Positions 46,640 through 57,695 of a stretch of 64,000 nt of DNA are shown piece after piece (positions within the stretch are counted from its first letter, which is position 1; the number at the start of each line of letters is the position of its first letter). The translations under genes were made by a program, and so were the position numbers. Source of the stretch: Paraescarpia echinospica (lineage: Eukaryota; Annelida; Polychaeta; Sabellida; Siboglinidae). The stretch spans positions 48,742,715 through 48,806,714 of the forward strand of contig CM034531.1 of assembly GCA_020002185.1 (NCBI GenBank), given 5' to 3'. The notes beneath the pieces are model-generated. The model worked only from the letters and a program-made list of their open reading frames with translations. It was not told the DNA's origin and did not search any database.

Positions 46640-47057
46640 ACTATAGCGGCGTATGTTGTGGCAAACACGAGCACTATTTACGCCTAAAAAAAGTGAGCTA
46701 AGATGCAATATTTGTAAACGTAAATATGTCTGGGATGATATTGAATGATGGAATTAACGCTCTGAGGTATCACATTTAGGCAAAAGTAGGTACAACGGCA
46801 AAAAAGGTGCATGCCCCGGATTGAATAATTATTATGGATACCGTGTAAATATGTTGATATTGTCAAGGTAATGTAGCACTTCCAAATGAACACATCAATG
46901 CACGTCTGACTATTTGTAACAACTGTGCTTTAGGGGAATAAGAATGGTATACATTGCCATACAATGATACATTAACTTTTTTATCCATCAACCATTGGCA
47001 TGGTAAACTTGGTAGTATAGGATTTATATAATTATAGTGCAAAAGTATACCAGCGCC
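46640..47057. other. AT-rich stretch, nothing recognised
   Basis: No coding or repeat feature seen before the LTR element begins. Confidence 0.5.
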
Positions 47058-47182
47058 AATGGCTATTAGTTACTATTCCATGATTGTTGTTCAATGGTAA
47101 TATTGTCGTGACCCCTAGTTTCCGGGTCACGGCCTCGTATGTTTGGATACTTCCTGTTGTGAGTTGCAGTTTTGTGTTCTCT
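47058..47182 (+). repeat. 5' LTR (125 bp) with internal hairpin
   Basis: Contains CGTGACCC-(9)-GGGTCACG at 47107-47131, a perfect 8-bp stem. The long ORF is open through the LTR from 47084, but the Gag start is more likely 47201. Confidence 0.9.
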
Positions 47183-47200
47183 AGCAGGTGTGGTAACAAC

Positions 47201-50200
47201 ATGGCTAACAACATGCAACGCGCACCGAGACAGTGGTGCCTCACAAAAACGGAAACGGTCAACACATTTGAGAACTGGCGCCAGAACCTCGTCTACACCC
47301 TCTCACTCGACCCAAACTTCGCCCAGTTTATCGCCACTGACGCTAAATGGGAGAAGCGATGTGCAGCACATCCAAACCGCGGCTTCACCGACGAGAATGA
47401 TCATACAGCCATTCAGCAAGCCTACATGCTCGATCTAATGTTAGGCCAAATAGCGAACTATTGCCCAGTCATATCGCGCAACACGATCGCCAAAAACTCA
47501 ACCAGTTTATCCGGTATCTGGCAAACTATCCGACTGCACTATGGGTTCCAGTCTACAGGGGCCCATTTCCTGGACTTTGCTGATATCCACCTACAAGCTG
47601 ACGAACGCCCCGAAGACTTGTATCAGCGCCTAGTGGCCTTCGTTGAAGACAACATGCTACAAGAGGGAAGTGTCATTCTGCACCACGGTGACGTCATACA
47701 CGTTGACGAAGAAATGTCTCCTTCCCTAGAGAACATGGTAGTACTGACCTGGTTACGACTTATCAACCCCGCACTGCCTAAGCTCATAAAGCAACGATAT
47801 GGCACAGAGCTGAGGTCAAGAACACTAGCATCGATCAAGCCAGAAATATCACAGGCACTCGAATCACTACTAGACGAGATTGCGTCTGCTGACACCGCAA
47901 AGGTTATGCGCACCGAGACTAGGCCTAACCTACGCGGACAAAGACCAGCGTTCTCAAGACGACAACCGGCACCATCTAACAACCCTAGGCGTCCCACGAG
48001 CGTGAAGACTTGCCCTCTTTGCAAACAAGTAGGCCGCAGTGATGTACACCACTTCCTCAGCGAGTGCTCGTACCTTCCGGAACAAGATCGCCGCTACATG
48101 GCTAAGGTACGACAAGTCAGTGATATCATCGACGGAGTCGATGAAGGCGACGACGATACCTACGAAGTTTATGACGAACGCCCCGTAAACACCACTACCG
48201 TGCAACGTATCGATGTACGACAATCGCCTTACCTCGACGCGTTCCACGACCATCACGCCGTTCGAGTGACGATCGATAGCGGTGCAACGGGCAATATGAT
48301 CCGTCATGACACGGCAGTGAGATTGGGGTGTACTATCAAGAACTCTTCCCAATCGGCTCACCAAGCTGACGGATCATCGCCTCTAACCATAGTTGGCGAA
48401 ATTACCATATCACTCGCCCGCAAAAATAAATCATTCCAGTTCTGTGGACTAGTGGTACAGAATCTGGATGTCGAGATGCTGGCCGGGACACCATTTATGG
48501 AAGTCAACGACATTACCATCCGTCCCGCCAAACGAACCATCACCCTCGCAGATGGCACCACGTACACATATGGTACAACACAGAGGGCCCTCAACAGGCA
48601 TGCAGTCCGCCGTGCCCACATACTGCGAGCACCACCAACCAACATCACTGTGTGGCCAGGCGACTTCGTGGAAGTCGACCTGCCTTCAGACGCGTATATC
48701 GCAGACGCCACATTCGCTCTGGAACCACGTCACGATACCACCGGCAACAAAGGAGTACACGAGAACGATGTGTGGCCACAACCTTCACTAATCACCAGCG
48801 TAGAAGGTGTATTGCGCATACCAAATCTCACGAACTCCACTCGCACACTGAAAAGAAACGAACACTTTTGCCAAATCAGAGAAGTGTTCGTACCCGACAA
48901 GGCAACATCCATACCAGACAGTCAATGCACCAGCGTAGCCGTAAGCATACGCACACGCAGCTCGAATGCTACTGCCATCAAACACTCAACAGCGGTCACC
49001 ATCGATCCTGATCACGCGCTCTCCCCCGACGAACGAGCGGCATTCCGATCGATCGTGGAAGAGTATGACGACGTATTCGACCCAAGCTACAGTGGATACA
49101 ATGGTCACGTGGGACCATTCAAAGCTGTTGTCAACATGGGCCCAGTACAACCGCCCCAACGTAAAGGACGCCTACCCCAATACGCACGAAACCAGCTCGT
49201 AGAACTCCAAAACAAGTTCGATGAACTCGAGACGATGGGCGTGTTCGTCCGGCCTGAGGATGTACCGGTCAACGTCGAGTACCTCAACCCGTCATTCCTG
49301 ATAAAGAAGCAAAGCGGAGGACACCGACTCGTCACTGCCTTCACTGACGTAGGCCGCTATAGCAAGCCGCAGCCTTCATTGATGCCTGATGTCGACAACA
49401 CCCTACGAAAAATCGCACAATGGAGGTACATAGCGACTACCGATATGTCCAATGCGTTCTACCAAATCCCTCTATCGCGTGAATCAATGAAGTACTGCGG
49501 AGTAGTCACTCCGTTCCGCGGTGTACGCGTATACGCTCGCTCAGCGATGGGCATGCCCGGGTCCGAAACCGCACTCGAAGAGCTGTTGTGCCGCGTACTG
49601 GGAGATCTACTCGAAGAAGGTGTCGTCGCCAAACTGGCAGACGATATATATTGTGGAGGAAACACCATCGCCGAACTCCAACAGAACGTAAGACGATTGC
49701 TCCAAAGCTTCGCCAACAGCGGGTTGCGCCTGTCCGCTGCCAAAACAACGATGTGCCCTACTACGACCACGATACTTGGCTGGGTGTGGAACCTCGGCTC
49801 CATCCATGCAAGCCAACATCGCATCGCCACCCTAGCCAGCTGCGACGCTCCACTCACAGTCAAAGCGATGCGAGCATTCGTCGGAGCCTACAAAATGCTA
49901 GCACGCGTCATACCAGGATGCTCCGCCTTGCTTGCCCCGTTCGACGAAGTAACGGGTGGCAAACAGTCAAGTGATCGCGTCACATGGACCGATGCATTAA
50001 GAGAAGCCTTCAAACACGCACAAACCAGTCTTCAGACTAACAAGGCTATCACATTACCTCGGCCAAGTGACGAACTATGGCTAGTGACGGACGGCGCTGT
50101 CAAACAGTGCGGTCTAGGAGCCACCTTGTACGTGATGCGCAATGGCAAATTGATGCTGGCCGGATTCTTCAGCGCAAAACTCCGCGGACGACAGATCTCC

Positions 50201-50255
50201 TGGTTGCCATGCGAAGTAGAAGCACTATCCATCGCAGCCGCTATAAGGAACACGA
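47201..50255 (+). pseudogene. Gag-protease-RT with truncated RNase H
   Basis: Starts M-A-N-N-M at 47201. The Gag region runs to about 48000, then a zinc motif C-P-L-C...H-H-x-x-x-x-E-C at 48011-48067 with a longer Cys-His gap than a classic knuckle. Protease D-S-G-A-T at 48275. RT has T-D-M-S-N-A-F-Y-Q near 49440 and catalytic L-A-D-D at about 49634-49645. RNase H has its first Asp (V-T-D-G-A near 50085) and Glu (C-E-V-E-A-L near 50215), but the later Asp block is missing. At about 50250 the sequence jumps, one frame over, to the linker before integrase. This is best explained by a frame-breaking internal deletion that removed the second half of RNase H and part of the linker. Confidence 0.8.
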
Positions 50256-51665
50256 CCATCCAAAAAGGTGACAAACGCGAAAGACGTCAAAAGATACCTT
50301 AACGTCGCATCAATCGCTCGTGACGGTCTACTGGTCGTACAACGTAACGACCCACTGAGTCCTACACGAGAGTGCATCATCGTACCGCGAAAAGTCCTAG
50401 ACGGACTAGTAACGGCCCTGCACATCCAACTGGATCACCCGTCTTCGTACCAGCTAAAGCAAGTCATGCATCGCTATGTATTCGCTCTCGACCTCGACAA
50501 GTCTGTCGAGTCCACCTCGCGCAGCTGTCATCACTGTACGTCGTTACGGAACACCCCAAACCTAACTATCGCGCAATCTACCAACGATCCCCCAGAAGTA
50601 GTGGGTATCTCATATGCAGCCGACATCATCAAACGAGAAAGACAACTGATCTTGGTGCTACGCGAGTGTGTAACATCATACACGGTAACATGCTTCGTCA
50701 ACGACGAACGACGAGACACGTTACGGGACTCCATCATTCAACTCTGCATCGACCTCCGACCGCTTGATGGACCTCCTGCCGTAATACGCACAGACCCAGC
50801 TCCTGGATTCGCAGCTCTCGTCAACGACGCACTGTTGAACAAGTATCGACTCACCATCGAACTAGGACGGGTCAAAAACATCAACAAAAACCCTGTGGCC
50901 GAAAAAGCCATTCGGGAACTTGAGGGTGAAATTTTACACCAACAACCAACAGGCGGCGCCATCACGCAGGTGCTACTGTCTGTCGCTACTGCCAACCTCA
51001 ACGCCCGAGTACGAAACAGAGAAATGTCAGCTCGTGAGCTGTGGACCCAGCGTGACCAATTCACCAACGAACAATTACCGCTGAACGACTATAGCATCAT
51101 TCAACAACAGCATGCCTCGCGCAACGCTAACCACGAACACAGTCAAATATCGAAGTCTCCTCGCGGTTCAGTACCCAGACCCCAACATATCGACATTGGC
51201 GACATCGTGTACTTGTACTCAGACAAGAGTAAACTACGCTCCAGGTGTCGGTATCTCGTAGTGAGCACAGAAGGAGAATGGATCAACATCAGCAAGTTCG
51301 CCGGTAACCAGTTGCGTGCCACGTCATACAGAGTGAAGCGAACAGAGTGCTACAAGGTGGCAGCTGAAGCTACCCACGATCTTCCAGTGTCGTACCAGTA
51401 TGACGAACTAACACCCGCAGATGACCCAGCTCCTCCAGAGAAACCTCCAGACGTACCAGTTCAACTCTCGTACCCTCCAGTCACAGCAGCTCAGCCCGTA
51501 GAACCATCAACAGCCGAGTCTCATCGACAAGAAACGGCGACAGTCAACAACGAATCGACAATGTCATACGAGCCAGATCAACATAGCTGTCCGCCCGAGG
51601 AACCTCCGAGACGCTCTACAAGAACTCGGAAGCCTCCTGTGTATCTGAAAGACTTCATCTCATGA
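50250..51665 (+). CDS. Integrase of the 125-bp-LTR element
   Basis: Frame 3, open from about 50250; the stretch before the first ATG-like codon already reads as protein (T-R-P-S-K-K). Zinc site: H-X5-H near 50420-50437 and C-H-H-C near 50526. Catalytic residues: Asp at 50622-50624, Asp at 50793-50795, Glu at 50901-50903, the last two spaced D-X35-E. The C-terminal DNA-binding part is followed by a Pro-rich tail (P-P-E-K-P-P) and a basic end, with a stop at 51663-51665. Would need to be made as a fusion with RT; here it is cut off by the frame break near 50250. Confidence 0.8.
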   Translation, partial: TRPSKKVTNAKDVKRYLNVASIARDGLLVVQRNDPLSPTRECIIVPRKVLDGLVTALHIQLDHPSSYQLKQVMHRYVFALDLDKSVESTSRSCHHCTSLRNTPNLTIAQSTNDPPEVVGISYAADIIKRERQLILVLRECVTSYTVTCFVNDERRDTLRDSIIQLCIDLRPLDGPPAVIRTDPAPGFAALVNDALLNKYRLTIELGRVKNINKNPVAEKAIRELEGEILHQQPTGGAITQVLLSVATANLNARVRNREMSARELWTQRDQFTNEQLPLNDYSIIQQQHASRNANHEHSQISKSPRGSVPRPQHIDIGDIVYLYSDKSKLRSRCRYLVVSTEGEWINISKFAGNQLRATSYRVKRTECYKVAAEATHDLPVSYQYDELTPADDPAPPEKPPDVPVQLSYPPVTAAQPVEPSTAESHRQETATVNNESTMSYEPDQHSCPPEEPPRRSTRTRKPPVYLKDFIS

Positions 51666-51753
51666 ACCTTTATCTCTATAATCATTATTGTATGTCTATA
51701 TGATAGCTATCTCATAGTAGCATACATAATTATGAGAAGAAAGAAGTCACGCG

Positions 51754-51878
51754 AATGGCTATTAGTTACTATTCCATGATTGTTGTTCAATGGTAATATT
51801 GTCGTGACCCCTAGTTTCCGGGTCACGGCCTCGTATGTTTGGATACTTCCTGTTGTGAGTTGCAGTTTTGTGTTCTCT
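51754..51878 (+). repeat. 3' LTR (125 bp)
   Basis: Identical to the 5' LTR by my reading, with the hairpin at 51803-51827. Confidence 0.9.
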
Positions 51879-52094
51879 TATTAAAACACTGTTCTAGTTA
51901 CGCATACGTACTAGTATGCTTTGTGTCCTTTCAGCACTCCCCTTGTCCACCCCACAACCTTGCATATCAATTTACCCCCATGACAACACTATTTAAAAAA
52001 ATAAACGTTACTCCTACATAATATGTTTTTACATGCTTACACTACTGAAATGTATTTGTTCTGACACTAATGCATGTGAAAAAACTTTCCACAG

Positions 52095-52172
52095 GTTTGT
52101 GATGACCTTGAAATACCAGATGGATCACAACAGAACTGTTACATGGAAACCTCATCGGTAAATCAAACACAG
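52095..52172 (+). CDS. Possible 26-codon exon
   Basis: TTTCCACAG acceptor and GTGACA donor frame 78 open bases, phase 0 to 0; the peptide begins V-C-D-D-L-E-I-P-D. Not recognised. Phase fits the exon candidates at 46131 and 54150. Confidence 0.35.
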
Positions 52173-52346
52173 GTGACAATTCTCTTTTTACACCTGCATC
52201 AGTGGTAACCCTCAACATGCTATAAAATAACTACTTTTAAAATGATAACACTATTTGTTTTGAAGTATGTTTAATCAAGATTAAGAATATTAGGAAATTG
52301 AATAAACAGGAATGTGTTATTATTATTTAACTACATACATTTACAG

Positions 52347-52690
52347 TGGAAGTATCTAGAGAGTACAGGGAATGCGGACCAAAACATCCACTTTATAATC
52401 CAAGATCATTTCCTTTCTCAGCATTTGCTAGAACCAACCAAGGGAGAGAGTTTTATATATGATTTTGTCTGCACTAAATGAATTAATTGGCAATATTAAT
52501 ATATAGTGGCCCACTGAGTACCTAGTAGTGGTCATAACCAGATGCATGTTGCCTTCAAAATAAAATTAGAACTAAATACAAAAAAGCACTACAGGAAAGA
52601 CTTCCAGAAATGTAGATAAATATATGAGGAACTACTTAGCAAAGATATACTGGAATAACACAATTTGAGTTATTGTTTTATTAGTCATTG
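52347..52690 (+). pseudogene. LINE endonuclease fragment
   Basis: Frame 3: L-L-E-P-T-K-G-E-S (from about 52428), the conserved block preceding the end of a CR1-type endonuclease, then a stop at 52479-52481. Continuing in other frames: N-I-N near 52495 and L-N-T-K-K-H-Y-R-K-D-F near 52575. Short, in a likely intron. Confidence 0.55.
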
Positions 52691-52699
52691 TCATAATGA

Positions 52700-54140
52700 C
52701 TAATATGACAGCAATATAATGCTGAAATATTTTAAAATGTGAAACATAGTGTATAATTTATCAATTTGTTCCCATGGAAAATCATGAAAAACAACCCAGA
52801 AAATACACTTATCGAAACAAGCCATTAAAATATTTAGTTCAACCAAATGAAGTGAATTCAAAGGTATATAGACATACTGGACATGATGAAATATAAAAAT
52901 GTAGACAGTAGGGTCATTCCATATCAACTCAACTAGCTCCCAAGCACTTTGGTCTCAGATTCATTTAATTTTTTACCATTCCACTGTCAACGCCATTGGC
53001 ATATCTGAAGTTTGGGTTCTTAATTTTGCGTAATTAAGAAGTAACTGCCATTTTATAAGCCTAAGCTCAGAAGTGCAGATGTCATTGTCATGTGTATATT
53101 TCAAATCATATTATTTTAGAATCTTATAGAGGCGTGATATTTTCTGTGTTAACCAAGAAGGCTTGAAATAAAACAGAGTTATATTTTAATTTTAGTAGTC
53201 ACTGGATGCACAGAGGCTGCTGAAAAGTCGGAAAATTACCATATTTCCGTCCAAGCAGCCTTGTTGGAAATTCTGGAACTTAATCTTAAATTTATTTCAG
53301 CAGTTTAATTATTTTAATAACAAGTCCACCATATTTGCAGTATAAATATCGACTATGTATGTTTCTTAACTATTGACACTGGTCTCAAGATGCGGTGAAT
53401 ATTGGGGGGAGAGGCTCTCCAAAAAAAACCTTGAAGCTTACCAAACAACCACCTGAGGCTCTCCACAATGTTTCTAATGGAGCGAAACCCAAAGTGGGCA
53501 TACTACAAAATCCTCAAACTAGTATTATTTTGTAAGATAATGGTATGTAATTTTTTTTATCTATTCAGAATCCCTTCATGATGAACTTAATTCTTCAATT
53601 TATGTACCAAACCGATTATATACTAGGTCACAAACATTATTAAATTCAGAAACAACTAGAAGTAGGAAACAAAGATACATAAATAAATGTAATAATTGTG
53701 ATGTTAATTAAACTGAAACAGTTAATTTAATTTTGAGGCTAATTTAATTTAATTGGTGTATGGGAAATTTATTTTATTGAGAAATATCTTAATTAATTGT
53801 AATTTAAATGACTTTTCAAGTTAATTGTTCTGTGTCTGATACACTCACCCTCAAATTCAAAACAAAACTTGCACTGACAATTGTGTATGTCAAATTGAAT
53901 TAATAATTTTAATAATGCAATAAAAAGCAGACATCGCAGCATGATTCACAACTTTATTTGGGCTACAAATATGTTCATGTATTATCTTCACAGATGGTGT
54001 CTATGCCAAATCAGTACAAATACAGTTGCTTTGAAAATTACTAACCTTTATACCAAAACCACTGAACAACTATTTATAAACAAAGACTTCAGTCCCTAAA
54101 TTAGCACATGATAAAATTACTTGTATAATTTGTAACATTT
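52700..54140. other. AT-rich, intron-like, nothing recognised
   Basis: No supported coding or repeat feature. Confidence 0.5.
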
Positions 54141-54149
54141 CATTTCAAG

Positions 54150-54335
54150 AAATATCCTAGTACAATGGTGAGAAGAATGCTACAGGAAGTAATCCTACAA
54201 ACTAAGCATCACTACTACTTCATGTGCAAAATGTATGGCAAACAATTAACCACCTTTTGTATAAATACATTCCAGGCACCTGTACACCAATTCCGTCAAC
54301 TTCGGGCTTGGAAATGTGCAGAAAATCAACAATCC
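54150..54335 (+). CDS. Possible 62-codon exon
   Basis: Acceptor TTTCAAG to 54149 and donor GTAAGT at 54336, phase 0 to 0. The peptide is basic and aromatic (H-H-Y-Y-F-M-C-K) and ends R-Q-L-R-A-W-K-C-A-E-N. An alternative acceptor CATTCCAG near 54275 would give a shorter exon in the same frame. Not recognised. Confidence 0.4.
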
Positions 54336-54718
54336 GTAAGTATGTGAGTTAAATTAATAATTATGTAATAGCCTATATAATTGTTCAGTAATAAAAATGA
54401 TCATTTAAATTTTTGTTGTCATTTTATGGCACCATTGAGCACCAGATCCTTCTCATGACTCCCCTCGCAATTACATTTTGCTGATCACATTAGTGATGGT
54501 TTAATTCATACGGACCGTGCATAATGTATTATGTGCAATAGTGTTTTATTTTATTTTGCAACATGTAACAATTTGTGATTTCACATATTTTGGCATATTT
54601 CTGAGAAATAATGGGATGGTTTTCATTTCCCAAAACTTATTTAGGGTAATTAATAGCAAAAACACACTGACCACATCAATATCACCATCATTAATTTTAC
54701 AATTACAATATGTTATAG

Positions 54719-54775
54719 CTGTGGCAGACAACAACAGCAGCAGTGTCGACGATTCACCACAACCAAGAAAGAGAG
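54719..54775 (+). CDS. Possible short exon, first of a duplicated pair
   Basis: Acceptor TTATAG and donor GTGACT bound 57 bases. Open in two frames: one acidic then basic (D-N-N-S-S-S-V-D-D-S-P-Q-P-R-K-R), one phase 0. The flanking intron (54541-54576) is closely repeated at 55031-55066, so this exon and the next stem from a tandem duplication. Confidence 0.4.
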
Positions 54776-55154
54776 GTGACTGCATTATGATTGAAAGAAA
54801 GTAATGAACCACTAACATATCTAAATTCATTGATGTTTCACATATATATGTATGTATATTTGTGATAGGGTAGAAGGGATGTTTTTTTACACTTATTTAA
54901 TTGATAGCAAATACCATTGTACAATTGCAATAAGTTGTTTGTTGGAATGTTATTAAATTCAAGAAAGTGGTTATGGGCTTTGACTTTTTAAGTGTTACGC
55001 ATGACCATATATAATATAATACCTGTTTAGTGTTTCATTTTATTTTGCAACATGTAGCAATTTGTTTTGGCAATTCAATCGTTTATAACATCAGTAATAA
55101 CTGGTTATTGCATCTATATTGGTTGTCAATTAACAGTAATTTATTTTGTAACAG

Positions 55155-55212
55155 CAGCGGTTGACACCAACAGTGACAACAAGGAAGCAGTGCCACATCC
55201 AAAAGAAAAAAG
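55155..55212 (+). CDS. Possible short exon, second of a duplicated pair
   Basis: Acceptor TTGTAACAG and donor GGTACA. In one frame it reads V-D-T-N-S-D-N-K-E-A-V-P-H-P-K-E-K-R, similar in layout to the exon at 54719 (acidic, Pro, then basic). In the phase-0 reading it ends with one base over, which joins in frame to the exon at 56663. Confidence 0.4.
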
Positions 55213-55831
55213 GTACACATGATTTTGTAAGGAATTACAGAAGCCTTGCAAATTCACAAGTGACATCTATATGCATAGAAACATTTTAAGTCATTTGATG
55301 AAGAATGAGTATATTAACTGTTTTGTTTTATCAAATAAAACAATTTGTTTCATATGATGCAATCTATAAACAATAATCACTGCTAGACCAGTCAATCAGA
55401 ATTTTTGTCTACGTTATTAGTTCCTCTTCAATGCTTAAAATAATAATGACAGCATGTATATTGATCCTGGATTATTTTACATTCATTACGAACAAAAAGA
55501 ACACATACCTCAAAAAGTCCTGACAGCTCCGTTAAACAAGAATCAGGATTTTGAGAGGTCTCTGCTATTCTTTCATATTAATAATCTTTATTAAAATTCA
55601 GAAACTAAAATCTGTCCAGACGTTTAAGATACAACATTGATAATGTAAGTTCAGTTATATATTTACTCAGCAAGTCACAAACAGGGTGAATAAATAATTT
55701 TCCTTTAGCTGTGCAAGTTCAAAAACACAGGCCTATTAATTATGTAATATCAAAAATAGATAAGCCAGCGAAAAATTAACAACTCAGAACACGTCCAAAA
55801 CATGAAATTCTACGGTCGCTAGCACCCTCAC

Positions 55832-56521
55832 GGCTCGTCCTGTCCGGACGATCTTGATATCATTTGAAAGGATGCACTTTTGTTATTCTAGCGTCATCTA
55901 GATTTCCCGGTAACCGTTTAAAGAACACCGATAAACGGACCTACAATCACGCCGTTTTCGGTGTTCTGTGCGGTTCCGAACGATGTTGGCGGCGGGTATT
56001 TAGTACACTAATCTTTCGATTGCGGCGCTGTTTTCCTCATTTGCATAGGTTCAGACATGCGCTCTTCACCATTTCTTGATTTCATGTTATAACCTCCACC
56101 CACTTTTAAACCGCGGCGAAATTGATGTGTTTTGATCGCAGCGAAACCGATATATCACTACGTCGGCGTGACATCACAATAACGCACGCCACCCAACGGG
56201 TTTAAATTCGTTGCGTTGGTTGGTTGATATACGTGATTGTGACGTCACGCCTACTTCGCGTATGTCATTTTAGCAGCCGTTTGAAAGTGGGTGGAGCTTA
56301 TACCATGAAATCAGATAGTGGTGCCTCAATCGGTAGATTGGTGAACTGTGACGACGAAACAACATCGTTCGCAGTGTCTAAGACACCGGAACGGGCCCGG
56401 TTGTAGGTCCGTTTTAGTTAATTTTACGAATGATTATCAGGAAACCATTTATATGTTTGAATAGCAGAAAGCTTAAACTTTCAAACGACATCAATATTGT
56501 TGGGATCAGACGAACCGTAAT
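55832..56521. mobile_element. Imperfect palindrome of about 690 bp (foldback-type element)
   Basis: The left arm reads CGGCTCGTCC...ACGGACCTACAA...CGAACGATGTTG...TCCACCCACTTTT...GGCGTGACATCAC. The right arm, reverse-complemented, gives the same blocks in the same order: CGGTTCGTCT...ACGGACCTACAA...CGAACGATGTTG...TCCACCCACTTTC...GGCGTGACGTCAC. The centre lies near 56180. Arms are about 330 bases with indels. No coding. Foldback transposon, or a hairpin RNA source, are both possible. Confidence 0.75.
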
Positions 56522-56662
56522 GGTACTAAGTCTTTCAAAAGGCGTTTTGGAATGTGTTTGACAGTTGTTAATTTTTAGCTCGCTTATTTATTTTTGGTAA
56601 TATGTATATAAATTACGTAACATGTTTTCCTGGTTTTACTGCTACAATGGTGTCACTTTCAG

Positions 56663-56770
56663 CAAAGAACATCCATTGGCAGGAGGTAGATAACGTTATG
56701 CTTGTGGAGCATTTCCAGTCTTTCTTCAATGGACAAAGAGCAGAACATGGCACAAAGGGCAATTTGCCAA
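56663..56770 (+). CDS. Penultimate coding exon of a resident gene
   Basis: Acceptor CACTTTCAG and donor GTATGA. Frame K-N-I-H-W-Q-E-V-D-N-V-M-L-V-E-H-F; 36 codons, entering and leaving in phase 1. It joins in phase to the exon at 57344 (573-bp intron). The two together give a W...E...HF...G...LP...FI pattern like a short DNA-binding-type helical segment found at the C terminus of many uncharacterised invertebrate proteins; function unknown. Confidence 0.5.
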
Positions 56771-57405
56771 GTATGAACAACCATACGTACTTGGAGTAGA
56801 TGATGAAACTTAACATATTTTTTATGGAATCCAACCATTAATATTCTGTAGCAAATCATTATTTCATTATCCTATTAGACTACCTTGCATTATGCCATAA
56901 GAATACCGACAATTTTTTTTTAATACATTACAAATAAATGTATTAAAAATATGAGGATGTTAGTGCATGGAGAGAGTAATGCAGAACACAACAATGTAAA
57001 CATGAATGATATCACTTTAGTATTACCAGAGATGTGTAAATTACAAATACACTAAATTGAATATTCTCTAAATGGCCATTAATAATAGAGAAGCAGGATA
57101 TTACTTTATAAATGCACTTTTTGTGAACAAATGTGATTTAGAGATATGTGTTTGTTATAACTGTGAACTATATTGATAGTAAAAAAAATCTGTCAGACTA
57201 CAGCAAAGACACGTTTAAAGTATTTTTTCAAGATTATATTTTCATGGATAGCCTTAACAATAACGGTTACGTCGCACATTTTTTTGCAGTAGAAAAATTG
57301 TGTAAAGTGTTTTGTAATATAACGTTTTAATGTTTCTTTTCAGACAAAGTGGAAACCATGGCTTTCATCAGCGCGTCGATGCCACCATGCTTAAAGCATC
57401 TGGAT

Positions 57406-57665
57406 TGTGGCGCCGACGTCTACAAGGACAGATGTACCGGAAATGACAATAGAGGAGCATTTATCGTTATCATCCGTAACGACGTGTTCTCGTCAAGTGA
57501 TTCTATATTATCGATAATTATGTTTATTACGGTAGCAGGTTACGCTACATTATATATGTGAATTACTACATGTGTTGTGTTCTTTTCTATTGAGATTACA
57601 TTGATCACAACAAACGACTTTTAGTGTTTTGCAAACAGTTTATTTATAAACACTCGAACACTAAA
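57406..57665 (+). repeat. 5' LTR (260 bp)
   Basis: Starts TGTGGCGCCGACG, ends GAACACTAAA. Identical to the 3' copy by eye. Confidence 0.95.
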
Positions 57666-57695
57666 TTGGTGACCCTGACGTGATTACAAAACATC

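Larger units (their letters stand above)
47058..51878 (+). mobile_element. LTR retrotransposon with 125-bp LTRs
   Basis: Direct repeats of 125 bp (47058-47182 and 51754-51878), identical by my reading, flank a gag-protease-RT-RNase H region and an integrase. Only 18 bases separate the 5' LTR from the Gag ATG at 47201. A purine tract (GAGAAGAAAGAAG) precedes the 3' LTR. LTR ends are AAT...TCT, not TG...CA, and no target duplication is seen (flanks GCGCC and TATTA). The RT, RNase H and D-X35-E integrase place it among Ty3/Gypsy-like elements, in a divergent group. Confidence 0.85.

Noticed and set aside
47084..47200. N-terminal extension of the 1072-codon ORF through the LTR
   Set aside because: The LTR is untranslated in this type of element and the Gag-like sequence begins at the ATG at 47201.
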